A stretch of 64,000 nt of DNA from Lawsonella clevelandensis. Its GTDB lineage: Bacteria > Actinomycetota > Actinomycetes > Mycobacteriales > Mycobacteriaceae. The stretch covers positions 124,001 to 188,000 of the forward strand of contig NZ_QFOZ01000004.1 of the NCBI RefSeq assembly GCF_003241315.1, read 5' to 3'. The position numbers and the translations under genes were made by a program. Every line of letters begins with the position of its first letter. The stretch's first letter is position 1. The notes below the pieces were generated by a model that was given only the letters and a program-made list of their open reading frames with translations, did not search any database and had not been told where the DNA came from. Shown here piece after piece: positions 7,227-16,233 of the stretch.

Positions 7227-9402
7227 TGAATGGCCGTAGCGTATTGGCCATATCCACTAGCCGGTAGCGGTGCAGGCGGGTTGGGGCGTTGCGAGCGAGA
7301 ATACGTAAGCTGCGCTCTAACCCGCCGCGTACACCATTGCTGGAAAAGTTCAGGTTAAAGATCTTCTTGTGGTGTTCCGCGTAGGAGAGTTTGTTGTAGC
7401 GTAGCCACCGCAGGGCAGCCTCCAACACCACAATGCGAACCTGGCGAATGCGTGGCTCTGTCTCCGGTAAGGTCAGCAGCATATCTGCTGCCTGGATAAG
7501 AGTGTCTTCTGTCAGTTCGGAGGGTGGCCGCCGAACCATCATTAGTACTGCTGTTAGTACTGCCGTGGGATAGTGCCGGTTATTGGAGAGTAATTCTCCT
7601 AGCGTGTTGACGGCCTGGTCCACTTCACCCAGGTGGTTGAGTTGGCGGGCAAGCCCAAATCCGGCGGAGACGGTGGTGTGGTCACTGCGCCAGCAGGTGC
7701 GGTAGTAGCTGCGGGCAATCGCCTGCCATTCTTCTTTTTCCGCCAGAGACATGTCTGGTTCTTCTTGCACAATAAGTTCGGAGGTGGAGGCCAGGGCAAG
7801 TTTGGGGCCGATTTCGCCGGGGAGACTATCGAGCACTTTGTCGAAATGCTTGTAGGCGGGCCGGTAGTGGTGTTTCAGTAGGCTGGTAATGCCGTGGTAC
7901 CACTCGTAGCGCCAGTCCAGAATATGCGGGTGCATTTGGGTGAGAATGTTTTTCGCAACAGAGGGCTCACCGGCGTCAATGTAGGCGCGCACAATAGCCA
8001 GGGGGACTTCCGTGGAGTGCCGGGCGGGGGATTCTGGATCTTGCAACGCCACCATGAGTTTGTCGATACGTTCCTGGGGGGTGGAGTAGCTGGTGGCGGT
8101 AACAAGCTGTATGCCGGGGTCATCTGGGTCTGGTAGCGGCAGCGGTACGGCCTCGGCGAGGGATTCGGGGTTGAGGAGGAAATCGTGGACGCGCCCGTCG
8201 CGGAGGAAGTCGGTGCGGGCCACTTCTTTAGTGATGCCGAATGTGTTGCGCTGCGGCGAGAATTGGGTGGAGAGGAAGGGATATTCGCGTCCTTCTCGCT
8301 CTGACAGGATCTCACGGAGCACACCCATCAACTGCACTGACATGTCAGTGGCGGAAGTGAAGCGGCGCTTGGGGTTAGGGTCGGTAGCACGGCGTAGCAG
8401 CCGGTAGAGGTTGTCATGCTTGTACATGAGGGGCTCATCGGCGGGGGAGGGAATTCCCGGCTCGTAGATGCCGTGCTTGTGCGGTAGCCGCATAATGAGA
8501 GCGGCGAGGGTGCGGCCCACCGTGTAAATATCGGAGGCGACGGAGGGGCCGCTGGTGGAGATTTCGGGGGCCTGGAACCCGGGGGTGCCGTAGATGTAGC
8601 CGAATTTGCCGATGGGGGTTACCGCCCCCATGTCGATGAGTTTCACCTGGTCTTCGGTGAGCATAATGTTGTCGGGTTTCAGGTCGTTGTAGGTAAGCCC
8701 CAGGGAGTGTAGGTGGTCGAGGGCGGGGAGAACTTCCAGAATGTAGCCAATGGCCAGGGTGACGTCCAGGACATGCCCGGGTTTGGAGTTGCGGACGGTG
8801 CGCAGGGAGGGGCCACCAACGTATTCCATGACGATGTAGTCGGCGTCATTGGGCTGGGTGGCGCTGTGGTGGGCGGGGTTGTGGTCAATAACGAAGTTGT
8901 AGATATTGACGATGCCGGGGTGGGTGACTTGCGCCAGGATTTCTTTTTCGGCGTGGGCAACTTCCAGGGATTCTTCCCGGTTAGTGTCAAGGAGGCCTTT
9001 GAACACGACCCAGCGGTCGGAAACATTGTGGTCGCGGCCAATGTAGATCCACCCCATGCCGCCGTAGGCGATAACACCCTGGATTTCGTACTGGTCACTC
9101 ACCCAGTCGCCGGGTTTCAGGCGGGGAAGCGGAACACCTTTTTGGGCGGCCACTTTCGCCACTTTTTCCTCACTGAGGAGCGCGTCGAGCGGATCATAGG
9201 GGGTGATGAAGGGGATAGTGACGAGGCCGTCGGCAACGCGCCTTCCGGGGCGTTGCTGGACTTCAAACTCGGTGTCTATGCGGTGGGGGTTTTCGCCGTC
9301 ATTGGGGTTACCGGTGACGGTCACTTTCCGCACGCCAACAGTGCTGACAATACTGTCGGGGTGGGGTTCGTCTGCCGCTGTGGAGTTCCGGGGGTCGCCC
9401 AT
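7216..9402 (-). CDS. pknG: Serine/threonine protein kinase PknG
   Basis: The 728 residues align through memory with mycobacterial and corynebacterial PknG. The Gly-rich loop is VIAYGGMGWIY, the catalytic lysine is Lys135 (VVFKG), the catalytic loop is YNDLKPDNIM with Asp240, and IDMGAV takes the DFG position. A TPR-like helical C-terminal half ends LVDMANTLRP. As in corynebacteria there is no rubredoxin CxxC pair. PknG phosphorylates the FHA protein OdhI/GarA and so controls 2-oxoglutarate dehydrogenase and glutamate metabolism. The first ATG is at 9402, but the frame stays open about 35 codons upstream, coding an acidic NPFDDDDGDDFS segment like the PknG N-terminus, without ATG, GTG or TTG. 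The ATG that overlaps the glnX stop is one frame off. Confidence 0.93.
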   Translation of the reverse strand: MGDPRNSTAADEPHPDSIVSTVGVRKVTVTGNPNDGENPHRIDTEFEVQQRPGRRVADGLVTIPFITPYDPLDALLSEEKVAKVAAQKGVPLPRLKPGDWVSDQYEIQGVIAYGGMGWIYIGRDHNVSDRWVVFKGLLDTNREESLEVAHAEKEILAQVTHPGIVNIYNFVIDHNPAHHSATQPNDADYIVMEYVGGPSLRTVRNSKPGHVLDVTLAIGYILEVLPALDHLHSLGLTYNDLKPDNIMLTEDQVKLIDMGAVTPIGKFGYIYGTPGFQAPEISTSGPSVASDIYTVGRTLAALIMRLPHKHGIYEPGIPSPADEPLMYKHDNLYRLLRRATDPNPKRRFTSATDMSVQLMGVLREILSEREGREYPFLSTQFSPQRNTFGITKEVARTDFLRDGRVHDFLLNPESLAEAVPLPLPDPDDPGIQLVTATSYSTPQERIDKLMVALQDPESPARHSTEVPLAIVRAYIDAGEPSVAKNILTQMHPHILDWRYEWYHGITSLLKHHYRPAYKHFDKVLDSLPGEIGPKLALASTSELIVQEEPDMSLAEKEEWQAIARSYYRTCWRSDHTTVSAGFGLARQLNHLGEVDQAVNTLGELLSNNRHYPTAVLTAVLMMVRRPPSELTEDTLIQAADMLLTLPETEPRIRQVRIVVLEAALRWLRYNKLSYAEHHKKIFNLNFSSNGVRGGLERSLRILARNAPTRLHRYRLVDMANTLRPFTLF

Positions 9403-9507
9403 GGCGAGGAGTTCGGAGATGGAGAAGTCGTCGCCATCGTCATCGTCGAAGGGATTATAGGGAGCGGCTGCGGTTGCTGCTGTGGTGTTTGCTGTGGCGT
9501 GCGTTCA

Positions 9508-10941
9508 TTATTCGTACTCCCGGTAGCGGGGGAGGAATCCGGCCACGATGCACCCAGCTTCTAGGACGAGCAGAATAACAAGCCCTACTCCGGTGGCGAA
9601 GATTGTGCTGTGGGCTAGGTCTGCACTGTCTCGTACCTGGTTGCGGGCGCTACTAATGCACCGTTGTAGCAGGGTGTCAACGGTATTGAATTGCCCGCCT
9701 CCGTTTTCTTGCGTCATGCTCGTTGCTATGGTGGTGGCTTTTTTGCGGTCGCCGTGGTGCAGTGCCGTCACCATCTTCTGGTGAGTGATCTCCCATTTGT
9801 GGAGGGCGGTGCGGGTTTGGTTAGTGAGGTCGGTGGCCTCGGAGGAGCCGGAGCGTTCTTCAAATGTGTCGAGGGCGCTGGCAACAGTGTCCATATTGTC
9901 GTGGAAGGGCTGCGGGTTGATGGGGGAGCCGGCGTTGGATTGGGAGAGTTCCATCATCTCGCCAGACCGCATTTGTTGGGTAATAATGCGGGCGTCGGTA
10001 AGCACTTCGGAGATGGAGTGGTTGCTGCTGGCGCTACTGTCTGCGGTGGCTAGGGAAATGCCGGAGGAGACGAGCACCCACAGGAGGGAGAGGATCGCGA
10101 GGACGGTGGCGGCCAGGAGACCACCATTGAAGCGGCGGCGGGTGACGTGCGTGAGCCATAGCTGTGCTGCCACAAGTGCCGCTATCAGGAAAATAAGGCA
10201 TATTCCTGCCGCGTAAAGGGGACGTGCCCAGGCTTTTTGTGCAACGTTGATGGAAGCGTAGCGGTTCTTGTAGAGTTGCTCGGCTTCGGGCAGAAGATGC
10301 TCATCCATAATGGATTGGGCATCTGACTGGTGGATGGTGGTCAGCGGATTATTCATACTCTGCTCGGCGAGTGCTTGCCCAATGCGCGCAGTGTAGACGG
10401 GGATACTGGCGTTAATACGCACAATGAGGTCGCGGTCTTCTTTACCGTGCGCGGACGTGCTGGAGCGGGAATCTATGGCGTTAACGGAGGCGTCAATAAT
10501 GGCTCGCTCGTACTGCCGCGCTACTTCTTCACTTTCCGCAGAGGTCATGAACTGGGTGGTGGCGGCAGTATTCGCCAGAGACAGGGAACTATAGAGTTGC
10601 TGGGAGGCGTGCGCGAGCGGTTCGGACTCGTTCAGCATGGTGTCTAGTTCCTGCTGCCGGTCGAAGGTGAGGGCGGCGGCGGCGCCTCCTAAAACAATGC
10701 AGCAGATAAGCAGCAGGGTGGTAACGATAGAAAACTTACCGGGGGTGGTGGAGAGGAATCCGCGGAGGAAAGAGAAGCGTTCCCGTATGGTGAGACTGTG
10801 TTCGGGGAGGGGCGCGTCGGAGGTTTCGTCGTAGTCGAAGTTAGTGTTGAGGGCTTTGTCGATGGATCGGTTTTGTACCGCGTTGCGTAGCTCGGTGAGC
10901 GGTCGCTCAGGGAGAAGGCGGGGACGCGGAGTAAGACGCAT
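9508..10941 (-). CDS. glnX: GlnX-like integral membrane protein
   Basis: This 477-residue protein has an N-terminal cytoplasmic stretch, a membrane segment near residues 73-95 (LLLICCIVLGGAAAALTF), an extracellular helical region, two more membrane segments in the middle and a fourth near the C-terminus (GVGLVILLVLEAGCIVAGF). This matches GlnX, encoded beside pknG in corynebacteria and mycobacteria, which passes an extracellular amino-acid signal from the binding lipoprotein GlnH to PknG. Its stop TAA overlaps an ATG (TAATG), suggesting coupling with pknG. The glnH gene normally between them is absent. The gene lies 86 bp downstream of thiE on the same strand. Confidence 0.85.
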   Translation of the reverse strand: MRLTPRPRLLPERPLTELRNAVQNRSIDKALNTNFDYDETSDAPLPEHSLTIRERFSFLRGFLSTTPGKFSIVTTLLLICCIVLGGAAAALTFDRQQELDTMLNESEPLAHASQQLYSSLSLANTAATTQFMTSAESEEVARQYERAIIDASVNAIDSRSSTSAHGKEDRDLIVRINASIPVYTARIGQALAEQSMNNPLTTIHQSDAQSIMDEHLLPEAEQLYKNRYASINVAQKAWARPLYAAGICLIFLIAALVAAQLWLTHVTRRRFNGGLLAATVLAILSLLWVLVSSGISLATADSSASSNHSISEVLTDARIITQQMRSGEMMELSQSNAGSPINPQPFHDNMDTVASALDTFEERSGSSEATDLTNQTRTALHKWEITHQKMVTALHHGDRKKATTIATSMTQENGGGQFNTVDTLLQRCISSARNQVRDSADLAHSTIFATGVGLVILLVLEAGCIVAGFLPRYREYE

Positions 10942-11027
10942 CGAGACGTAGCCTCCTCAAGATGGCAGTAACGACAATGCTTATTCTGCCAGTTTTTGGC
11001 GGAATTGTCTGGTTGTCCGGGGGTAGT

Positions 11028-11789
11028 TTAGCGTTCCGTGGAGGACCGTAATATGCGGGCGGCATCTGCGGGGTCGGAGGCGTCAGTAATAGCCCGCACA
11101 ACAACAATGCGTTGGGCCCCCGCGGCCACCACATCTGGTGCTGTTTTTGTGTTCACGCCGCCAATAGCGAACCAGGGTTTTTTAGGGTGCTGCTGGGCCG
11201 CATACTGCACCAGGTCGAGGCCGACGGCGGGGCGGCCGGGCTTCGTGGGGGTAGCCCAGATAGGTCCCGTACAAAAATAGTCTATGGCGGGGTTGGTGAG
11301 GGCGCCGTCAACATCGGCGGGGGAGTGGCAGCTGAGCCCCAGTACTACGTCATCGCCAAGAATCTGGCGGGCCACAGCGGTGGGAATATCGTCCTGCCCC
11401 ACGTGTGCCACGTCCGCCCCGGCTGCCACTGCCACATCCATGCGGTCGTTGACGGCCAAGAGTGCCCCATAGGAGTGCACAACCTCACCCAGTATGCGGA
11501 GAGCCTCCAACTGTTCTAGGACAGTCATTGTGCCTAGCTCACGTTCGCCGGGAGAGTTTTTATCGCGCAGTTGGATAATGTCGCAGCCGCCCTCGCAGGC
11601 CTGCTCCGCTAATTCGCGTAAGGCGGTAAAGCGAGGACGGCCGTTATCCAGGTGGCGCCGGGCGTCCATGCAAAGGTACAGGTGGGCGGTCTGGAGTCGT
11701 TCCCGCGGGGTAAGTGCCGCGGTTGCAGCACTGTATGCACTGTGAGATGCACTGTGGGATGGAGTGTTGGAAGCAGAGTTAGGCGCCAT
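11028..11789 (-). CDS. thiE: Thiamine-phosphate synthase
   Basis: ThiE joins HMP-pyrophosphate and thiazole phosphate to give thiamin monophosphate. TIM-barrel motifs present are DIIQLRDKN (pyrophosphate site), LLAVNDRMDVA, AHVGQDD, GPIWATPTKP and FAIGGV. The frame opens further upstream, but the ATG at 11789 (253 residues) begins shortly before the conserved core. The first 25 residues are Ser/Ala-rich and coded by short DNA repeats (GCACTGT units near 11730-11760). It is divergent from thiO-thiS-thiG, and no TPP riboswitch is visible in the 83-bp gap. Confidence 0.93.
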   Translation of the reverse strand: MAPNSASNTPSHSASHSAYSAATAALTPRERLQTAHLYLCMDARRHLDNGRPRFTALRELAEQACEGGCDIIQLRDKNSPGERELGTMTVLEQLEALRILGEVVHSYGALLAVNDRMDVAVAAGADVAHVGQDDIPTAVARQILGDDVVLGLSCHSPADVDGALTNPAIDYFCTGPIWATPTKPGRPAVGLDLVQYAAQQHPKKPWFAIGGVNTKTAPDVVAAGAQRIVVVRAITDASDPADAARILRSSTER

Positions 11790-11872
11790 GGTATTCACAA
11801 TCTCTAGCGTGCCACATTTCACCGAGTAGGGTAGACACAGAGATAAAGAAGGGGATAAAGAAGGGTGTTTTT

Positions 11873-13117
11873 GTGTCTGATCTTCGTTCGCGGATAACCG
11901 CAACTGACAGTAGCGGCGCACCACTAGGAACTAACGTGGCTATTGTGGGTGGCTCCGTCATTGGTCTTGCCACTGCACTGAAAGCCGCCTCGGCGGGTTT
12001 CACGGTTACTGTCTATGATCCGTCTTTATCGTGGGCTAATTCCGCTGGCTGGTGTGCCGGCGGCATGTTGGGGGGCATTACCGAAGCATGGCCGGGGGAG
12101 GACGAGCAACTACGTCTGGGTGCCGCCTCGCTGCGTCACTGGCCGGGTTTTGGGGGCAAACTGAACGCCAATCACCCCCACGTGTTCACCTCCACGGTGG
12201 GGACACTCAATGTGGGTGTGGATGCGGGGGACGTGGCGGACCTGGAGAAGATCTATCAGTACGTCACCACCCGTGAGGATCTGTGGGCGCGGGGCGGCAC
12301 TATTGATGGGGTGGCCCCCTTCCTGGCTCCGGGTTCTGATAATCCGGTGGATGCGCGGATGCGGAAGATTACCCGCCGGGAACTGCGGGCCCTGGAACCC
12401 TCGTTAAGCCGGGCGGCGCGGGCTGCCCTGCTCACTGAGGGCGAGCGTTCTGTTGATAACCGGGAATTATTGGCAGCATTGCGGGAACAGTGCGAGGGCA
12501 CCTATGGTGTCACTCTCTGCGAACGCCAGATTGATGACTTAAACGACCTTGTTAATGGCACAATTGGCCGCTACGACCAGGTTGTGTTGGCAGCCGGGAA
12601 TGGGTCCCAAGCCTTGGCTGCCACAGTCGGTATTAATCTGCCTATTCGCCCTATCAAAGGCGAGGTGCTGCGGCTGCACTCGCGGCCGGGGGTTCCGGAG
12701 CCGCCGAAGCGCACTATTCGCGGTCGCGTGCATGGGCGGCCCATCTATCTTGTGCCACGCCCGTGGGGCCTCCTTATTGGTGCCACGGAGTATGAGCATG
12801 GCGAGGATCGCCAGGTGACGGTCGGTGGTGTGCTGCAGCTGCTGGAGGATACGGAGATTCTCTTCCCCGGCGTCACCGACTATGAACTGTATGAGTGTAT
12901 TGCCGGTTTACGCCCCGGCAGTATAGATAATCTGCCCTATTTGGGGCGCGTGCCGGAGGCTCTCGATGGCCGACTGGTGGTCGCTACCGGGCATGGGCGC
13001 AATGGTATTTTGCACACTCCACTGTCTGCGGTGGCGGCGGTGGCTGCCCTCATAGGGCAGGAATTGCCCGAGGCGAAAGCGTGCGATCCGCATCGTATTC
13101 CTAACTTCATCCTGTAG
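11873..13117 (+). CDS. thiO: Glycine oxidase ThiO
   Basis: ThiO oxidises glycine to dehydroglycine (iminoacetate) for thiazole formation, using FAD and oxygen. The dinucleotide-binding VAIVGGSVIGLATALKAA lies near residues 22-40; SWANSAGWCAGGMLGG, LAAGNGSQALA and the C-terminal IAGLRPGSIDNLPYLG with GHGRNGILHTP are typical of the DAO family. At 414 residues the length is normal. The start is GTG at 11873 after purine-rich AAGAAGGG. It heads a thiO-thiS-thiG operon. Confidence 0.93.
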   Translation: MSDLRSRITATDSSGAPLGTNVAIVGGSVIGLATALKAASAGFTVTVYDPSLSWANSAGWCAGGMLGGITEAWPGEDEQLRLGAASLRHWPGFGGKLNANHPHVFTSTVGTLNVGVDAGDVADLEKIYQYVTTREDLWARGGTIDGVAPFLAPGSDNPVDARMRKITRRELRALEPSLSRAARAALLTEGERSVDNRELLAALREQCEGTYGVTLCERQIDDLNDLVNGTIGRYDQVVLAAGNGSQALAATVGINLPIRPIKGEVLRLHSRPGVPEPPKRTIRGRVHGRPIYLVPRPWGLLIGATEYEHGEDRQVTVGGVLQLLEDTEILFPGVTDYELYECIAGLRPGSIDNLPYLGRVPEALDGRLVVATGHGRNGILHTPLSAVAAVAALIGQELPEAKACDPHRIPNFIL

Positions 13118-13184
13118 CAGGGTGACGGGATAGGTCGTTAGAGTAAAAGTAGGAATAGAGAACGTAGGGAGAAGGGAGAAACGC

Positions 13185-13385
13185 ATGACTATTACCGTGA
13201 ATGGGGACACCGTCACTATCGCCGATAATGCTACTGTTGCAGACCTTATGGCGGAGCGTCATCTCACTAGCGCAGGGACTGCTGTGGCTGTCAATGCTGC
13301 GGTTGTTCCAGCCTCCACATGGTCCACCACTACTCTCGCGCCGGGCGCTGAGGTGGATATTCTTACTGCTGTACAGGGAGGCTAG
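13185..13385 (+). CDS. thiS: Sulfur carrier protein ThiS
   Basis: A 66-residue ubiquitin-fold protein beginning MTITVNGDTVTIADNATVAD and ending in the essential Gly-Gly (TAVQGG). The C-terminus is adenylated and then thiocarboxylated to carry sulfur to the thiazole synthase ThiG. It sits between thiO and thiG, with thiG starting 3 bp later. No thiF gene for the activating enzyme is in the window; it must be elsewhere or replaced by a MoeB-type enzyme. Confidence 0.95.
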   Translation: MTITVNGDTVTIADNATVADLMAERHLTSAGTAVAVNAAVVPASTWSTTTLAPGAEVDILTAVQGG

Positions 13386-13388
13386 CAC

Positions 13389-14252
13389 ATGCGTGATGCC
13401 AACCAAGCGGAGGAACTGAGCCAGCGTCTGGCTGCAGAGGATCATCGTCAGGTGGGGGAGGATCTCCTCACTATTGCGGGTCGGACGTTTCGGTCCCGGC
13501 TCATTATGGGCACTGGTGGAGCCGCTAATCAGCAGGTGTTGAAGGACGCTCTGGATGCGTCCGGCACGGAACTCACTACAGTGTCTATTCGCCGTGTTGA
13601 CCCGCGTTTAGGGCATGGCACGGGTGCGGCCAGCACGCTAGAGCTTCTGCAGGATCTCACTATTGATCCGCTTCCCAATACGGCGGGCTGTCGCACTGCG
13701 CGTGAAGCTGTTTTAACAGCCCAATTGGCGCGGGAGGCTCTCGGCACGGATTGGATCAAGCTGGAAGTTATTGCGGATGATCGCACGCTACTGCCGGACG
13801 TGGTGGAGCTATTAGACGCCGCTGAGCAGCTTATTGATGATGGCTTCACTGTCTTGCCGTACACCACCGATGACCCCATTATTGCCCGCTATTTGGAAGA
13901 GGTTGGCTGTTCTGCGGTTATGCCATTAGCGGCCCCTATTGGAACCGGGTTGGGTATCCGCAACCCACACAATTTGGAGATGATTATTTCCCAGGCGCAT
14001 ATTCCGGTGGTGTGCGATGCCGGTATTGGGACTGCCTCCGATGCTGCTCTAGCCATGGAAATGGGGTGTGATGCAGTATTAATGGCGTCTGCTATTACGC
14101 GGGCAAATGATCCGGTGATGATGGCGCGTGCTATGCGTCACGCTGTTAGTGCGGGGCGTGCCGCATATTTGGCGGGGCGTATGTCGAAGCGTTTCTGGGG
14201 TAAAGCATCCTCCCCCGCGGGACATTTTGATCTTTCTGATAGTGAAGAGTGA
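13389..14252 (+). CDS. thiG: Thiazole synthase ThiG
   Basis: ThiG builds thiazole phosphate from DXP, dehydroglycine and ThiS thiocarboxylate. Recognisable parts are LIMGTGG, the Schiff-base lysine in TDWIKLEVIADD, VMPLAAPIGTGLGI and DAGIGTASDAALAMEMGCDA. The 287-residue length includes about 20 extra N-terminal residues compared with the usual 255-265. Its start follows the thiS stop by 3 bp, with GGAGG just upstream, so translation is coupled. Confidence 0.95.
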   Translation: MRDANQAEELSQRLAAEDHRQVGEDLLTIAGRTFRSRLIMGTGGAANQQVLKDALDASGTELTTVSIRRVDPRLGHGTGAASTLELLQDLTIDPLPNTAGCRTAREAVLTAQLAREALGTDWIKLEVIADDRTLLPDVVELLDAAEQLIDDGFTVLPYTTDDPIIARYLEEVGCSAVMPLAAPIGTGLGIRNPHNLEMIISQAHIPVVCDAGIGTASDAALAMEMGCDAVLMASAITRANDPVMMARAMRHAVSAGRAAYLAGRMSKRFWGKASSPAGHFDLSDSEE

Positions 14253-14352
14253 TCTCCCGCGGCTAATCACCCGCGGCATACGCGTGACATACATAGGACA
14301 CTGCTAGCGCCTTCACAGGATACACACAGGTTAGCGGAGAAAACTGGACCGC

Positions 14353-15321
14353 ATGATAGAGATTTCTGGGCTCACCAAGCGGTTCGGCAAACGCACCGCT
14401 GTTGATAACCTCACATTCACTGTTGAACCGGGACACATCACCGGCTTCCTGGGACCTAACGGCGCAGGCAAATCAACAACTATGCGCATGATCGTGGAAC
14501 TAGAAACCCCCAATGCCGGTTTCGCTCTTATCGACGGTATGCGCTACCGCGATCTGAACAATCCCCTCTGCACGGTGGGTGCTCTCCTGAACACCAACTG
14601 CATGCACCCCCGTCGATCCGGCCGTAATCACTTGCGATACATGGCGGCCTCCAATGACATTCCCATGAATCGCGTAGAGGAATGCTTAGCCCTTGTTGGC
14701 TTAACAGAGGTTGCTAGTCAGCCCACCAAATCCTATTCCCTCGGTATGCGGCAGCGCCTGGGAATGGCAGAAGCGATGCTGGGTAACCCCCGCTATCTGC
14801 TTTTCGACGAGCCTGTCAATGGCCTGGACCCGGAGGGTATCGCCTGGTTCCGCCGCTTCGCGAAGAACCTAGCTGCAGAGGGGAGAGGAATTCTGGTCTC
14901 CTCGCACCTACTGGCAGAAATCTCGCAGACTGCAGACCGCCTTGTCGTTTTGGGGCAGGGCAAGTTGCTTGCCAATACGTCCATTGCTGAATTTGAGAAA
15001 CAGGCACCTACCCGCGTCCGAGCCCGCACAAAGTTCGCCCCGCAATTGGTGCGGATTCTTGCTGAGGCTGGCTTATCCGCCGCCGTTGACCCCACTGACA
15101 CCAGTAGCGATTCATCGCTGGGCACCGCCGTCATCGTGGATGCGGATAATACGTCCGTTGTTGCAGATCTCGCCGCAAAAAATAATATTCCGCTCTATGA
15201 GCTAGTGGTTATTGGTGCCAGTGTGGAGGACGTCTACCTACAAATGACGCAGGATTGGGAGCAATACCGCAGTGGTGGCACTTCCTTGACTACCAACGGT
15301 AACGGGCAGGAGGCCAAGTAG
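14353..15321 (+). CDS. ABC transporter ATP-binding protein
   Basis: A complete ABC ATPase: Walker A GPNGAGKST, signature SLGMRQRLGMAEA, Walker B LLFDEP followed by GLDPEGI, and the SSH switch (VSSHLL). The extended C-terminal region after residue 230 is typical of DrrA/CcmA-like drug or lipid exporter ATPases. It pairs with the ABC-2 permease starting 1 bp after its stop. The two form a small exporter operon between the thiamin genes; the substrate is unknown. Confidence 0.93.
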   Translation: MIEISGLTKRFGKRTAVDNLTFTVEPGHITGFLGPNGAGKSTTMRMIVELETPNAGFALIDGMRYRDLNNPLCTVGALLNTNCMHPRRSGRNHLRYMAASNDIPMNRVEECLALVGLTEVASQPTKSYSLGMRQRLGMAEAMLGNPRYLLFDEPVNGLDPEGIAWFRRFAKNLAAEGRGILVSSHLLAEISQTADRLVVLGQGKLLANTSIAEFEKQAPTRVRARTKFAPQLVRILAEAGLSAAVDPTDTSSDSSLGTAVIVDADNTSVVADLAAKNNIPLYELVVIGASVEDVYLQMTQDWEQYRSGGTSLTTNGNGQEAK

Positions 15322-15322
15322 C

Positions 15323-16156
15323 ATGAAAACTTTCTACAACGCCATGCGCGCCGAATGGATCAAAATGTGGTCCGTTCGCTCAACACTTATCTACACCATC
15401 ATTATTGCTGTGTTGGGAATTGCTAATTCCGCCTTTATGGCCTGGTACTACAAGAACCTGCCGCAAGCCCACTATATGGGTGATGGCTTCTACTATCCCC
15501 CCGAGGGCGTACTCATGGGGGTGACGAGTGCTGGTATTGTCGTTGTTCTTCTCTTCAGTATCACTATTGTTACTAACGAGTACAACACTCTCAGTATTGA
15601 ACCCACGTTCCGCGGAGTGCCGCGCCGCCCTCTCGTCTTTCTAGCAAAACTTGTGGTGGCTGGGCTCTACATGGCACTGGTTGGCCTCGTCGTTACTTTT
15701 GTGAGCACGCTAGTATCCAAGCTCATCGCGCTGAATTCAGGAACACTGGATATTTTCTCCGCAGACTGGGCGGGCTTCTACTGGCGTATCCCCGTTGGTT
15801 TCTTCCTCCTGACCATACTCTCCATGGGCATCGGCATGATTATCCGCAACACTGCTGGTGCTGTCGCTTTACTTGTGGTGTGGATGACGGCTATCGAATC
15901 CATTCTTATCGCCATTACCCCCAAGGTGAACTTTGGCCCGTACCTGCCATTCCAAAACCTCAGCGCATTCATTAATGGTGGTGGAACCCTCCAAATGGTG
16001 CACTTTGAGTGGAATTATCTCGGCGCAGGAGGATACTTCTTCGGTATTGCAGCTGCCCTCTTCATCATTGGACTATTCGTCACAGATCCCATGTTGCGAA
16101 AATTCCAGATTCACCAGAAACCAGCTGTAGCCGCGCTGGACAATCCATCTCACTAA
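15323..16156 (+). CDS. ABC-2 type transporter permease
   Basis: A 277-residue membrane protein with about six hydrophobic segments, for instance TLIYTIIIAVLGIANSAF near residue 20, GIVVVLLFSITIV near 75 and AGGYFFGIAAALFIIGLFV near 240. The sequence IVTNEYNTLSIEPTFRGVPR between membrane segments is typical of ABC-2 (DrrB-like) permeases. It is the partner of the ATPase immediately upstream. A bidirectional terminator follows. Confidence 0.88.
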   Translation: MKTFYNAMRAEWIKMWSVRSTLIYTIIIAVLGIANSAFMAWYYKNLPQAHYMGDGFYYPPEGVLMGVTSAGIVVVLLFSITIVTNEYNTLSIEPTFRGVPRRPLVFLAKLVVAGLYMALVGLVVTFVSTLVSKLIALNSGTLDIFSADWAGFYWRIPVGFFLLTILSMGIGMIIRNTAGAVALLVVWMTAIESILIAITPKVNFGPYLPFQNLSAFINGGGTLQMVHFEWNYLGAGGYFFGIAAALFIIGLFVTDPMLRKFQIHQKPAVAALDNPSH

Positions 16157-16179
16157 AACACAGCCGTAACAAAGTACGG

Positions 16180-16213
16180 AAAAGCCGGGACAGTACGTAC
16201 TGTCCCGGCTTTT
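16180..16213. terminator. Bidirectional intrinsic terminator
   Basis: A perfect 34-bp palindrome of AAAAGCCGGGACAGTAC joined to its complement, with an A-run on one side and a T-run on the other. It lies between the convergent ABC permease and thiC genes and can end transcription from both. Confidence 0.9.
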
Positions 16214-16233
16214 CATATGTATACTCTTTTGTC

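Noticed and set aside
11790..11872. Possible TPP riboswitch between thiE and thiO
   Set aside because: No CTGAGA or ACCTGAT elements on either strand, and the gap of 83 bp is too short for two promoters plus a riboswitch.
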